Shown: positions 18,061 to 26,346 of the stretch, piece after piece
How positions within the stretch are numbered: position 1 is the stretch's first letter
Layout of the letters: every line of letters starts with the position of its first letter
From: VXNE01 sp965116625
GTDB taxonomy: Bacteria > Pseudomonadota > Gammaproteobacteria > Pseudomonadales > Azotimanducaceae
DNA length: 64,000 nucleotides
Assembly: GCA_965116625.1 (NCBI GenBank)
Contig: OZ220717.1
Coordinates: 3,286,001 to 3,350,000 of the forward strand
Direction: 5' to 3'
Made by a program: the position numbers and the translations under genes
Notes under the pieces: model-generated
Told to the model about the DNA's origin: nothing
Databases searched by the model: none
The model's input: only the letters and a program-made list of their open reading frames with translations

Positions 18061-18333
18061 AGGCTTGCATGGGAGTACGCATCCACCGACTGGGGGATCG
18101 CCGACACTTCCCTACGCGTCAGCGGCCCGGGAACATTCCCCGGCTGAAGGCTCCTTTCATGAAAGTACGCATCCACCGACTGGAGGATCGCCGACACTTC
18201 CCTACGCGTCAGCGGCCCGGGAACATTCCCCGGCTGAAGGCTCTTCCATGGAAGTACGCATCCACCGACTGGGGGATCGCCGACACTTCCCTACGCATCA
18301 GCGGCCGGGGAACATTCCCCGGCTGAAGGCTCT
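18061..18333 (+). repeat. Tandem array of three 94-bp palindromic repeats (copies C, D, E)
   Basis: Three head-to-tail units (18061-18154, 18155-18244, 18245-18333) have AGTACGC landmarks 90 and 89 bases apart. Each has an outer pair (GGAAGT or variant / ACTTCC) and an inner stem GCC[C/G]GGGAA-CA-TTCCCCGGC, then CTGAAGGCTC. The units are nearly identical. They fill the whole convergent space between the SDR gene and the TPP enzyme. The last base of copy E is the first base of the TPP gene's stop codon, read from the minus strand. Possible roles are transcription end, mRNA stability or a mobile REP-like element. Confidence 0.85.
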
Positions 18334-19883
18334 CAGAGCACCGCTTCGATCAGGTAGGGACCGTCCTCTGCAAGCGCGCGGCCAAGCGCTGCGTCGAACC
18401 CCTCGCAATCGGCCGCGCGGGACCCGGGTACTCCCTGGGCCGCTGCCAGGCCCACCCAGTCGATTTCCGGGTTGGACAGGTCGAACATGCTCGCCGCCGC
18501 GGCACCTATGTCGTTGACGCCCATCCGCCGGTACTCCACTTCCAGGATGTTGTACTGGCGGTTCGAATAGATCACGGTCACGATGTTGAGATTCTCGCGC
18601 GCCGCCGTCCACAGGTACTGGAGCGTGTACATGGCGCCTCCGTCCCCGACCAGCGCGAATACCTGCCGGTCGGGACACGCGGCCGCGGCACCGACCGCCA
18701 CCGGCCCGCCGTCGCCAATGGAGCCGCCCGTCAGGTTGAGCCAGCTATGGCGCACGCAACGCTGCATGAGCGGAAAGGCCGCGCCACCTCCGCCTGAATC
18801 GGACGCCATGATGCTGCCCTGGGGCGCGCGGGCCGTCAGAATCGCAGCCACATTGCCCCTCGACAGCCGGCCCGATGGAATCTCCGGCCGCGCGCCGTCC
18901 GGACCGGGCATCGACGGTGCATCCAGCGCATCGGCGACATCTGTCAGCGCCTGCGTGACGTCCTCGTGGCGGTGGGCGAGACGGACCACCTCGCAGCCCT
19001 CGGGAACGAGGTCGCTGGGGAGACCCTGGTAGGCGAAGAAGCTCACCGGCCGCTGCGCTCCCGCGAGGACCAGTGTCTTCACGGACTTCAGCGCATCGGT
19101 GACCTGCTCCGGAAAATACGGCAGGCGATGCACGAGCGGCAGGTCCGGACCCGCCTCGGCCCGCGCCGGAAACGTGGTACTGCCGAGCCTCGAGCCCCGG
19201 GCAGCCGCAATTCGGCCCGCCTGGCGAATTCCGTCCTCGGTGAGTCCATCTCCATCGATCAGGATCAGGGTGTCCTCGTCGAGTTGCGGGACAACCGACG
19301 CAATGACATCCGCGCTGACCCGGGACGGCCGGATGGAATCCTCGAAAGCAGGAACCCGATCCCGTGCGCGGCCTGCTCCCCACGCGCAGTCCGCGGGAAC
19401 GATCAGGGTCGCAATACCCCCTTTGGGCTGCGGGTTCGGCGACCTTGCCGCACGCACCGCATCGACCGCGTCGAGACCCAAGCCCTCCGGGGTCCGCGCG
19501 GTCCTGATCCACGCGGACACGGGTTTCGCGACGGCTTCGATGTCGGATGTCAGCGGCGCGTCGTAGGCCACGTGGTGGATCGCGTGGTCCCCCACGACGT
19601 TGAGCAGCGGCGCGCCGCCGCGCCGACAGTTGTGCAGGTTCGCGATGCCGTTGCCGAGACCCGCGCCCAGGTGCAGCAGCGTCATGGCCGGTTTGCCCGC
19701 CATGCGTGCATAACCGTCGGCGGCGCCGGTGCACACCCCCTCGAACAGGCACAGCACGCTGCGCATCACGCCGGTCGCGTCGATGGCCTGCACGAGGTGC
19801 ATCTCGGAGGTTCCGGGATTGGCGAAGCACACGGCCACGTCATGTGCCGCCAGGGTCCGTACCAGGCTCTCCGCACCGTTCAT
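18333..19883 (-). CDS. Thiamine-diphosphate enzyme, acetolactate synthase large-subunit-like
   Basis: This 516-aa TPP enzyme has the three-domain order of the acetolactate synthase/benzoylformate decarboxylase group. The cofactor-activating Glu lies in LFEGVCTGAADGYARM near residue 50. The C-terminal TPP motif is LVGDGGAMYTLQYLW..SNRQYN (GDGG..N). It is probably a decarboxylase or ligase of 2-oxo acids. No regulatory subunit or ilv gene is adjacent, so biosynthetic acetolactate synthase is unlikely. ATG 19883 (MNGAESLVRTLAAHDV) was chosen as the usual family start. Confidence 0.87.
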   Translation of the reverse strand: MNGAESLVRTLAAHDVAVCFANPGTSEMHLVQAIDATGVMRSVLCLFEGVCTGAADGYARMAGKPAMTLLHLGAGLGNGIANLHNCRRGGAPLLNVVGDHAIHHVAYDAPLTSDIEAVAKPVSAWIRTARTPEGLGLDAVDAVRAARSPNPQPKGGIATLIVPADCAWGAGRARDRVPAFEDSIRPSRVSADVIASVVPQLDEDTLILIDGDGLTEDGIRQAGRIAAARGSRLGSTTFPARAEAGPDLPLVHRLPYFPEQVTDALKSVKTLVLAGAQRPVSFFAYQGLPSDLVPEGCEVVRLAHRHEDVTQALTDVADALDAPSMPGPDGARPEIPSGRLSRGNVAAILTARAPQGSIMASDSGGGGAAFPLMQRCVRHSWLNLTGGSIGDGGPVAVGAAAACPDRQVFALVGDGGAMYTLQYLWTAARENLNIVTVIYSNRQYNILEVEYRRMGVNDIGAAAASMFDLSNPEIDWVGLAAAQGVPGSRAADCEGFDAALGRALAEDGPYLIEAVL

Positions 19884-20004
19884 GACATTCCTCTCAAGCT
19901 CAGGCGCGCGGGAGCCTATCACGGCGTGGCATCGCGACGACCGCCTGGGGCACCGAGACCGGTCAACCTGATACGATCACCGCCCCGCCCGCGATGGAAC
20001 AGCC

Positions 20005-20589
20005 ATGGCCGATACGTTTGCATTTCTCCGGCTCACCGCACACCAGGGTGGTTGGCAGCGCCTGCACGAGTCGCTGACCAACCAGCTCGCTCCGCAGCAG
20101 ATCTGGGGCGCTTTCCACGGCCTCTTCGGCATCGGGGCCAACGAACTGATCGCCGTCACCGTGGGCAGCGACGATGCCGTAACCGAGTCCATCGAAACGG
20201 CCCGCCGCCTCGATGTGGACCGGGTCGACGCGCTGATGCTGAAACCCACGGCGCGGCCGACGAGCACCGCACCGTTGACGCGCGAGGGCCTCTACGTGTT
20301 CCGCTTCCTCGATGTCGCGCACGCCGACGTCGAGGAGATCGCTTCGCTGTCCGCCCGTGCGTGGCAGACCTTCGAAGGTTCCGGAGACTACCGGGCCGAA
20401 GCGCAGGCGCTCTTCTGCCAGCGCGACCGCTCCGAGGTGCGCGGCCGCATGCTGCTCCTGACCTGGTACGACGGCCTTAACTCCTGGCAGACCTCGAGGG
20501 AACCGCCCGCCGAAGCGGCATCGTATTTCGCAAGGCGGCGCAGGCTCACCCCAGGCTCGATCGCCTACGCTACGCGCCTGATCACCTGA
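20005..20589 (+). CDS. Conserved hypothetical protein, NIPSNAP-like
   Basis: This 194-aa soluble protein contains two similar alpha/beta halves. One has LFGIGANELIAVTVGSDDA, and the second ends RGRMLLLTWYDGLNSWQTSREPPAEA. The pattern of a beta-strand with WYDGLNSWQ recalls the dimeric ferredoxin-like NIPSNAP/DUF domains, but the similarity is weak. No catalytic motif is visible. It converges on selO with a 10-base gap. Confidence 0.6.
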   Translation: MADTFAFLRLTAHQGGWQRLHESLTNQLAPQQIWGAFHGLFGIGANELIAVTVGSDDAVTESIETARRLDVDRVDALMLKPTARPTSTAPLTREGLYVFRFLDVAHADVEEIASLSARAWQTFEGSGDYRAEAQALFCQRDRSEVRGRMLLLTWYDGLNSWQTSREPPAEAASYFARRRRLTPGSIAYATRLIT

Positions 20590-20599
20590 GTCGGCGCAG

Positions 20600-22204
20600 T
20601 CACGAACTGCAGGAGAGCATCGAACAGCCGGGCCGGTGGCGTGCCCAGTCCGGCCGCTTTTCGGCAAACGCTTCCTGCCCCGGCTGATCGGCATAGGGGT
20701 TGCGCAGCACGGCGAGCAACTCCCCGATCATGGAGTAGTCGCCCTCCTCCGCCTTGTCGATGGCCAACTGCGCCAGGTAGTTGCGCAGCACGAAACGCGG
20801 GTTGACGGCGTTCATCCGCTCGTTGCGGACCTCGTCGGGGCATCCGTCGAGTTGCACGCGCCTGGCATAGTCCGAGAGCCACGCGGCGAGTCGCGCCCGG
20901 TATGCCGCGTCAAGCTGCGACGGCTGGTAGTACGCCTCGGCGAGAGGTTCGCTCACGGGATCGTCCGGATCGACCTTCGCCAGGTTGCGGAAGAACAGTG
21001 TCATGTCGGTCTCGACAGCGCCCAGCAGCGCGAACAGTTCCGCGGACAGTGCTTCGTCGTGCTCCGGAATGAAGCGCGCAAGGCCGAGTTTCGCGGCGGT
21101 CATCGACTGCGCGGCCTCGGTATAGCGCTTCGCGAATCCGCCCAGGGCCTCGTTCAGCGGATCCGCCTCGCCGATCACCGGGTAGATCGCGTTCGCGAGT
21201 TGCAGCAGGTTCCACTGCGCCACGGCCGGCTGCTGGCCGAAGCGGTAGCGCCGGGTACCGGCATCGGTGGTATTCGGTGTCCAGTCCGGGTCGTAGTCCT
21301 CCAGCCACCCATAGGGACCGTAGTCGATGGTGAGACCGAGCACCGACATGTTGTCGGTGTTCATGACGCCATGGACGAAGCCGACCCGCATCCAGTGCGC
21401 GATCATGTCCGCGGTCAGCGCCGTGACCTCGTCGAACCATTCGAGATACCGGCGCTTCGGTTCCGCGTGGCGGACATGGGGGAAGTCGGTGGCGATGGTG
21501 AAGTCCAGCAACTGCCGCATCAGTTCGACATCGTGCCTCGCGGCCAGGATCTCGAAGTGTCCGAAGCGGGTGAACGAAGGCGCGACCCGGCACACCACGG
21601 CGCCAGGCTCGGGCGCGGGATGGCCGTCGTAGAGGATGTCGCGCACGACCTCCTCGCCGGTCAGCACGAGCGACAGCGCACGTGTCGTCGGCACGCCCAG
21701 GTGGAACATGGCCTCGCTGCAAAGGAACTCCCGTAGCGACGAGCGCAGCACCGCCAGGCCATCGGCGGTTCGCGAATACGGCGTCGGACCCGCTCCCTTG
21801 AGCTGCAGCGTCCAGCGCTCGCCCCGCGTGTTCACGATCTCGCCCAGGTTGATCGCCCGCCCGTCTCCGAGCTGGCCGGCCCAGTGGCCGAACTGGTGTC
21901 CGCCGTAGCACGTGGCGATCGGGAGCATGCCCGGCAGCACACGGTTACCCACGAACACTTCCGCAAGCGACTCGCCATCGCCCGGGTCGGCCGGCAGATC
22001 CAGCAGCGTTGCGACTTCCGGCGACCAACCGATCAGACTCGGACGCGACACAGGCTTCGGATCGACCCGTGAATAACAGGCGCCCGCCACCTGCCGGCGG
22101 AAATTGGCAGGTTCGGGATCCGCCGGCAGTTCACCAGCGAAGCGGTTGTCGAAGCGCATCGCAGCGAGCTGGGCCTCGATGCCATCCGGTTGCGTAGAGA
22201 TCAT
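20600..22204 (-). CDS. selO: Protein adenylyltransferase SelO (YdiU family)
   Basis: This 534-aa pseudokinase-fold enzyme transfers AMP from ATP to protein hydroxyls. Recognisable segments include GHQFGHWAGQLGDGRAINLGE, LQLKGAGPTPYSRTADG, REFLCSEAMFHLGVPTTRAL, HGVMNTDNMSVLGLTIDYGPYGW, and the C-terminal GCSMLSCSS, which corresponds to the redox-active end that carries Sec in some eukaryotes and Cys here. ATG 22204 overlaps the stop of the upstream permease (ATGA), so the genes are translationally coupled. An internal ATG at 22159 is an alternative. Confidence 0.95.
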   Translation of the reverse strand: MISTQPDGIEAQLAAMRFDNRFAGELPADPEPANFRRQVAGACYSRVDPKPVSRPSLIGWSPEVATLLDLPADPGDGESLAEVFVGNRVLPGMLPIATCYGGHQFGHWAGQLGDGRAINLGEIVNTRGERWTLQLKGAGPTPYSRTADGLAVLRSSLREFLCSEAMFHLGVPTTRALSLVLTGEEVVRDILYDGHPAPEPGAVVCRVAPSFTRFGHFEILAARHDVELMRQLLDFTIATDFPHVRHAEPKRRYLEWFDEVTALTADMIAHWMRVGFVHGVMNTDNMSVLGLTIDYGPYGWLEDYDPDWTPNTTDAGTRRYRFGQQPAVAQWNLLQLANAIYPVIGEADPLNEALGGFAKRYTEAAQSMTAAKLGLARFIPEHDEALSAELFALLGAVETDMTLFFRNLAKVDPDDPVSEPLAEAYYQPSQLDAAYRARLAAWLSDYARRVQLDGCPDEVRNERMNAVNPRFVLRNYLAQLAIDKAEEGDYSMIGELLAVLRNPYADQPGQEAFAEKRPDWARHRPGCSMLSCSS

Positions 22205-23874
22205 CCGGATATCCTATCGCGCGAGCGCCAGGTGGATACACCGAGAAGCACGGCTGGAAACAGGCCCAGGGCCACGATGGTCAATGCCGCCGTAGACGCT
22301 TCCGCCAGGCGTTCGTCCGAAGCGAGCCGATAGACCCGTGTCGCCAGCGTTTCGAAGTTGAACGGACGCAGGATCAGCGTTGCGGGAAGTTCTTTCGTCA
22401 CGTCGATGAAGACCAGCAACACAGCACTCGCGACGGCCCCTCGCATGAGCGGAAAGTGGATGTCGCGCAGCACCCTGCCGGGATGTGCGCCGAGGACCCT
22501 CGCGGCATCGTCCAGGCGACGGCTGACTTTCTCGAGACCGCCCTGGCAGGCGTTGTAGGCAACCGTCAGGAACCTGACCAGGTACGCGAACACCAGTGCC
22601 GCCGCCGTGCCGGTCATCAGAAGCCCCACGCCGAGGTCAAACTGGGTGTTCAGGAATCGCGCCAGGGACTTGTCCAGCGCTGTGAGGGGCACCAGGACGC
22701 CGACGGCGACCACCGCCCCGGGCAAGGCATATCCCAGGGTTGCGAAACGCAGCGCATACCGGTTTGCGGGCCGCGGGTCCAGCCGCGCGCCATAGGCCAG
22801 TCCGAGAGCAAGGAGCGTCGCGAGCACCGCAGCCGTGCCCGCAACGCCGAACGTCGCGCCGGCGAAATCCGCGAAGCCGCGGCCGAGGAGCGGGTCGCCA
22901 ACCAGAATCGCATAGCGTGCCAGGACGATGAGCGGCACGATGAGGCCGAGGATCAATGGCAAGGCGCAGCCAACGGTGGCGAGGAGCGCGCGGAACCCCT
23001 CCAGGCGTTTCGGGACTGGCGGTGCCGTGCGGGCGATCGGGTTGCCGTACCCGCCCCGCCGCGCCCCCTGTTCGGCAACGATCAGGACCGCGACCGCCAG
23101 AAACAGCCAGCCGGCGAGTTGCAGTGCCGCCGCGCGATCTCCGAGCGCGAACCAGGTCCTGAAAATGCCCGTCGTGAAAGTCGATACGCCGAAATACTCG
23201 ACGACGCCGTAGTCGGCCACCGTCTCCATCATCGCCAGCGCCACGCCGCCCGCGATGACCGGACGGGAGGCCGGCAGGGCCACGGTGAAGAACGCCCGCG
23301 TCGAACCCGCGCCAAGCACGCGGGCCGCGTCGACAAGAGACGCCGCCTGCGTCTCGAAGTTCGTTCGCGCAAGCAGGTAGACGTAGGGATACAGCACGAG
23401 GCTCAGCATCAGGGCCGCGCCGCCCAGCGAGCGGATCGGCGGGAAACGGTAATCGCCGCCTTCCAGTCCCGTCACAGCACGCAGCGCCGTCTGCACGGGC
23501 CCCGCGAACTCGAGCAGGTCGGTATAGACGTATGCCACCACGTACGCCGGCGCCGCGAGCGGCAGCACCAGTGCCCACGACAGGATCCGCTTGCCCGGGA
23601 AATCCCGTGTCGCCACGGTCCACGCACAGGCAATACCCATGACCGCGCTCAGGAAACCCACGGCGACCGCCAGCACCACGGTATTGACCACATAGCCAGC
23701 AAGAACGGTTTCCCGCAGGTGCGGCCAGTTCTCGCTCGGCTGGGCAAGGAGCGCCCACAGCACAACCAGCAGCGGTGCGCCAACCAGTGACGCGACCAGC
23801 CACGAGCCGATGGTCCAGGTTCGGTTCATCCGTGCCGTTGAAGAAAAGAGTCCTTCGATTGTGGCGCGACTCAC
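22201..23874 (-). CDS. Iron(III) ABC transporter permease, FbpB/SfuB-like
   Basis: This 557-aa protein has about 12 membrane helices arranged as two fused permease halves. Each half carries an EAA-type loop: DAARVLGAGSTRAFFTVALP..VIAGGVALAMMETVADYG, and DDAARVLGAHPGRVLRDIHFPLMRGAVASAVLLVFIDVTKELPATL. VTKELPATLILRPFNFETLA is characteristic of iron permeases. The ATPase and binding-protein genes lie on the other strand from 28768 on, separated by an accessory island. An alternative start is ATG 23829 (MNRTWTIGSWL). Confidence 0.92.
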   Translation of the reverse strand: MSRATIEGLFSSTARMNRTWTIGSWLVASLVGAPLLVVLWALLAQPSENWPHLRETVLAGYVVNTVVLAVAVGFLSAVMGIACAWTVATRDFPGKRILSWALVLPLAAPAYVVAYVYTDLLEFAGPVQTALRAVTGLEGGDYRFPPIRSLGGAALMLSLVLYPYVYLLARTNFETQAASLVDAARVLGAGSTRAFFTVALPASRPVIAGGVALAMMETVADYGVVEYFGVSTFTTGIFRTWFALGDRAAALQLAGWLFLAVAVLIVAEQGARRGGYGNPIARTAPPVPKRLEGFRALLATVGCALPLILGLIVPLIVLARYAILVGDPLLGRGFADFAGATFGVAGTAAVLATLLALGLAYGARLDPRPANRYALRFATLGYALPGAVVAVGVLVPLTALDKSLARFLNTQFDLGVGLLMTGTAAALVFAYLVRFLTVAYNACQGGLEKVSRRLDDAARVLGAHPGRVLRDIHFPLMRGAVASAVLLVFIDVTKELPATLILRPFNFETLATRVYRLASDERLAEASTAALTIVALGLFPAVLLGVSTWRSRDRISG

Positions 23875-24724
23875 CGGAAGAAGCTAGCCGCAACCAAAAT
23901 GTACGTCAAGTGATTGACAATAAGGACATTTTCCATTCCCGGATCGGTTCGCGCAAGAGTGTTTCGGCGACCAAATTCCCCTTTTTTGGCCCTTTTTGAG
24001 TCCTTTCCGGACAACATGAATTCTCTTCATGTCGGCGGCGAAACCGCGCCCGGTCAAATGTTTTTCCGGGCGGGTCTTGCGGGTATGGTGGGGGTCGCCG
24101 GGCGCGGTGAGCAGCCGCCCCGGTGCGGCGATTCGTTTGGTTTGATGGACCCCAATCGCGGGATGAATTCTCCCCGATCCAGTTCCATCACGCAACCGAA
24201 CTGCCTATAGCCTGCTGGGGGATTCCAGCCGGGTGCGGTTCTCAGAACTTGACGCTCTCGGTCAGCGCCGAAAGGCGGTGCCAGTGGCGGCAGGCCGAGA
24301 GAAGCCCGTACCATGCGGTGGAAGCACCATAGCGGGCACTGGAACTGGATCAGGACGCGGCATGCGCGAGAGCCCCCGCCCCTGAATCGCGCCGACTAGG
24401 GTGTGTCCCGGTATGCGGGAGAAGCGGCGCTAGCAGCGAGGGCATATCCCAACGCCGCCGCCCTGATGCTCCGAGCTTGGCTCCGGCGATCAGATGCGCG
24501 AACAGGCCGACCCGTCAAACGAATTGCGGGAAGGCTTGTTCACGCCCGATGCAACCGGCTTTCACCAGCGATCATGGCATGCAGAAGCGTTCCAGCAAAC
24601 GCCACAAGTCCCCCGCCCTGCCGAAACTGCCATTGTCGGTCAATGGGTTGCGGGCACGTTTTCGTTTTCCGTTGACATTCTGTAGGGTTGCCGCACCTGA
24701 TCGTCTACCGGGGGTACTCGCGAT
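23875..24724. other. 850-bp stretch without a supportable gene
   Basis: Short open frames exist on both strands (23884-24195 minus; 24494-24685 plus), but none shows a ribosome site, recognisable domain or consistent composition. Near the permease start there is GTCAA (23905-23909) paired with TTGAC (23914-23918), overlapping a TTGACA that could be a -35 element. The stretch marks the left edge of the accessory island and may hold decayed genes. Confidence 0.4.
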
Positions 24725-25543
24725 TTGGACCTTCTTCACGTGCTTGCCTGGTTTTCTCCTGTAGCACTCGCCTTCGCCCTGTGGGCGTATTTCCATCCGC
24801 GAAAGCGATTGAAGCTCGAATACCAGACGGGATCGACCCGCTATTTTGAGAAGGAGAGTGTTCCGCTGCCGCCCGAGGCTGTAATGACCTTTCAGGGCGA
24901 GGAGGTCGAGAGACTCGCAAGGACCACCGTAGTCGTCTGGAACGCGGGTACGGAAGTCCTGAGAGGAGAGGACATTGTGCCGGATGATCCCCTCCGTGCG
25001 CGTTTCGATCAAGGCTCGAAAATACTCGTCCATGCGATCAGCGACACGACGAATGAGGCGAACCAGGTCGCCGTGAAGGCGCGCGAGGAAAAGCCCAATG
25101 AACTGGAACTGACGTACGACTATCTGAATCCGCGAGACGGTTTAGTACTCCATGTAATTCACGATGGACAACAACTGCGACCAACCCTCGTTGGTACCGT
25201 GAAAGGGTTGTCTGGGGGTCCCCGGAGCCGAGGAGGCGTCGATATGGATGATCAACCAGTGACCCGTGTATTGAACCGCGTTATGCCGTGGTGCCTTGTA
25301 GCGTTCTTCGGAGGTGCCCTTGTTTTACTTATGGCACCCGTGCTGGGCTACCCTGAATTGCTTGAGCTGCTCAAGAAAGATGACAGTCCCCCGGGACCAG
25401 TCAAACAATTCATCAAGTCTGTAATGCTACCGATCATATTTGCCTTCATGTTCATCGTTACGACGATAGCTGCTTACAATACCCCTCGCCGAAAGCACCC
25501 GAGAACGCTCGTCTCCGATGTTCGATCCAATAACTCTGATTGA
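24725..25543 (+). CDS. Membrane protein of unknown function
   Basis: This 272-aa protein has one N-terminal helix (VLAWFSPVALAFALWAYF). A ~140-residue soluble domain follows, rich in beta strands (LKLEYQTGSTRYFEKESVP; TTVVVWNAGTEVLRGEDIV; ELTYDYLNPRDGLVLHVIHDG). Two C-terminal helices (CLVAFFGGALVLLMAPVLGY; VMLPIIFAFMFIVTTIAAY) follow. The soluble part resembles the domain seen in uncharacterised one-helix proteins of accessory regions. The start is TTG 24725 or GTG 24740. GC content is lower than in the flanking core genes, consistent with transfer. Confidence 0.65.
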   Translation: MDLLHVLAWFSPVALAFALWAYFHPRKRLKLEYQTGSTRYFEKESVPLPPEAVMTFQGEEVERLARTTVVVWNAGTEVLRGEDIVPDDPLRARFDQGSKILVHAISDTTNEANQVAVKAREEKPNELELTYDYLNPRDGLVLHVIHDGQQLRPTLVGTVKGLSGGPRSRGGVDMDDQPVTRVLNRVMPWCLVAFFGGALVLLMAPVLGYPELLELLKKDDSPPGPVKQFIKSVMLPIIFAFMFIVTTIAAYNTPRRKHPRTLVSDVRSNNSD

Positions 25544-25570
25544 ACTGCTAGTTGTTACCAACTAACTCCC

Positions 25571-25841
25571 TCACCAGCGCCGCCCACGCCTCCTCGGCGG
25601 GGCTTCGCGGGGGGCATGCTCCCGGATGTGGCAAGCCCTGCAGCGCGTTCGCAGGTTCGCCACAGCGTACGGATCGCCGCCGTCCCGCAGCTCGACGACA
25701 TGGTGAGCTTCGAGCCGCCCGGCGGCCCCGCACCGCTGGCAGCGCCAGCCGTCCCCGGTCGAAGCATGCCTGCCGCGCGGCCTGCCAGCGGCGGGGATTC
25801 AGGGCCGCGTGATGGCGTGATCCGGGATGACGTCTGCTCAC
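25571..25841 (-). pseudogene. HNH endonuclease, frameshifted
   Basis: On the minus strand a frame from GTG 25841 reads ALNPRRWQAARQACFDR, the usual leader of phage-type HNH proteins. After a GGGG run (forward CCCC at 25753-25756) the homologous continuation DGWRCQRCGAAGRLEAHHVV, then ELRDGGDPYAVANLRTRCRACH, is in the next frame and ends at TGA 25571. Removing one G restores an ordinary ~90-aa HNH protein with intact CxxC, HH, N and CxxC. It is therefore a one-base frameshift: real decay, a sequencing error, or less likely slippage. It faces the phage-like genes that follow. Confidence 0.7.
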
Positions 25842-25878
25842 ATCGAGTTACCATGACGTAGGTGTTAGGAGGTTCCAG

Positions 25879-26040
25879 ATGGCTTTGATCGGATGCCGCG
25901 ACCAACGTCTCAGTGACGGGCAGAACGCGGTTCGGAGGCAGTACGTTGCGGACATGTTTTGCAGGTATGGTGTGGAGTTCGATGTCGATTCGAATGGGAG
26001 ATCGTGTTACTACATCCCACTAGTCGACCTGGGGCGTTGA
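25879..26040 (+). CDS. Small hypothetical protein with strong ribosome site
   Basis: This 53-aa frame starts at ATG 25879, preceded at good spacing by AGGAGG. It begins MALIGCRDQRLSDGQNAVRR and ends CYYIPLVDLGR. It is too short for most automated calls. The family is not recognised. A further frame starts 12 bases after its stop, so the two may be co-transcribed. The ribosome site is the main support. Confidence 0.45.
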   Translation: MALIGCRDQRLSDGQNAVRRQYVADMFCRYGVEFDVDSNGRSCYYIPLVDLGR

Positions 26041-26051
26041 GGCACTTCCAC

Positions 26052-26252
26052 ATGATGACCGTGCTGCCCCTCGCGCGGATACTCGAAACGGAATTGACCA
26101 CGCGGCTTGAGACGGAAGTGAAACTCAGGTTCGACAACTACGCGCTCGACATCGCTGGCCGCGCTTCATCGTTCAGGAACCTGGTCGCTGGCGCCATGCA
26201 GATAAGCGAGGCGCTGGCTACATCCGGGCTGCTGGCGGATGACGATGGCTAG
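26052..26252 (+). CDS. Short protein resembling a phage portal C-terminus
   Basis: The 66-aa frame begins MMTVLPLARILETELTTRLE, continues VKLRFDNYALDIAGRASSF and ends MQISEALATSGLLADDDG. The pattern (an LE.EL..RL helix, a central F-strand, then a 'start from the second codon of a nEaRa..GL' ending) resembles the C-terminal part of HK97-type portal proteins. If so, this is a truncated phage remnant next to the HNH relic. The resemblance is by eye only. A small stand-alone protein is possible. Confidence 0.4.
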   Translation: MMTVLPLARILETELTTRLETEVKLRFDNYALDIAGRASSFRNLVAGAMQISEALATSGLLADDDG

Positions 26253-26346
26253 AGACTCGATCCTCTCGGTCGATGGGTGTTCGTGTACTGCATATGCTTT
26301 CCAGCGCTCGCAAGTTTCGGCCGGCAAAAAGACGCAGAGGAAACCC

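Noticed and set aside
18069..18326. Short repetitive protein encoded by the repeat array (MxVRIHRLGDRRHFPTRQRPG units)
   Set aside because: The frame exists only because the repeat is open in several frames; other copies of the repeat do not keep it, and no ribosome site is seen.
18061..18333. CRISPR array
   Set aside because: Three units of ~90 bases abut without unique spacers and the units are internally palindromic; no cas genes nearby.
20600..22204. SelO as a selenoprotein
   Set aside because: The C-terminal redox motif uses cysteine and there is no in-frame UGA before the normal stop.
23884..24195. 103-aa minus-strand frame ending in a CxxC segment
   Set aside because: No ribosome site, odd composition, and no recognisable domain; treated as chance.
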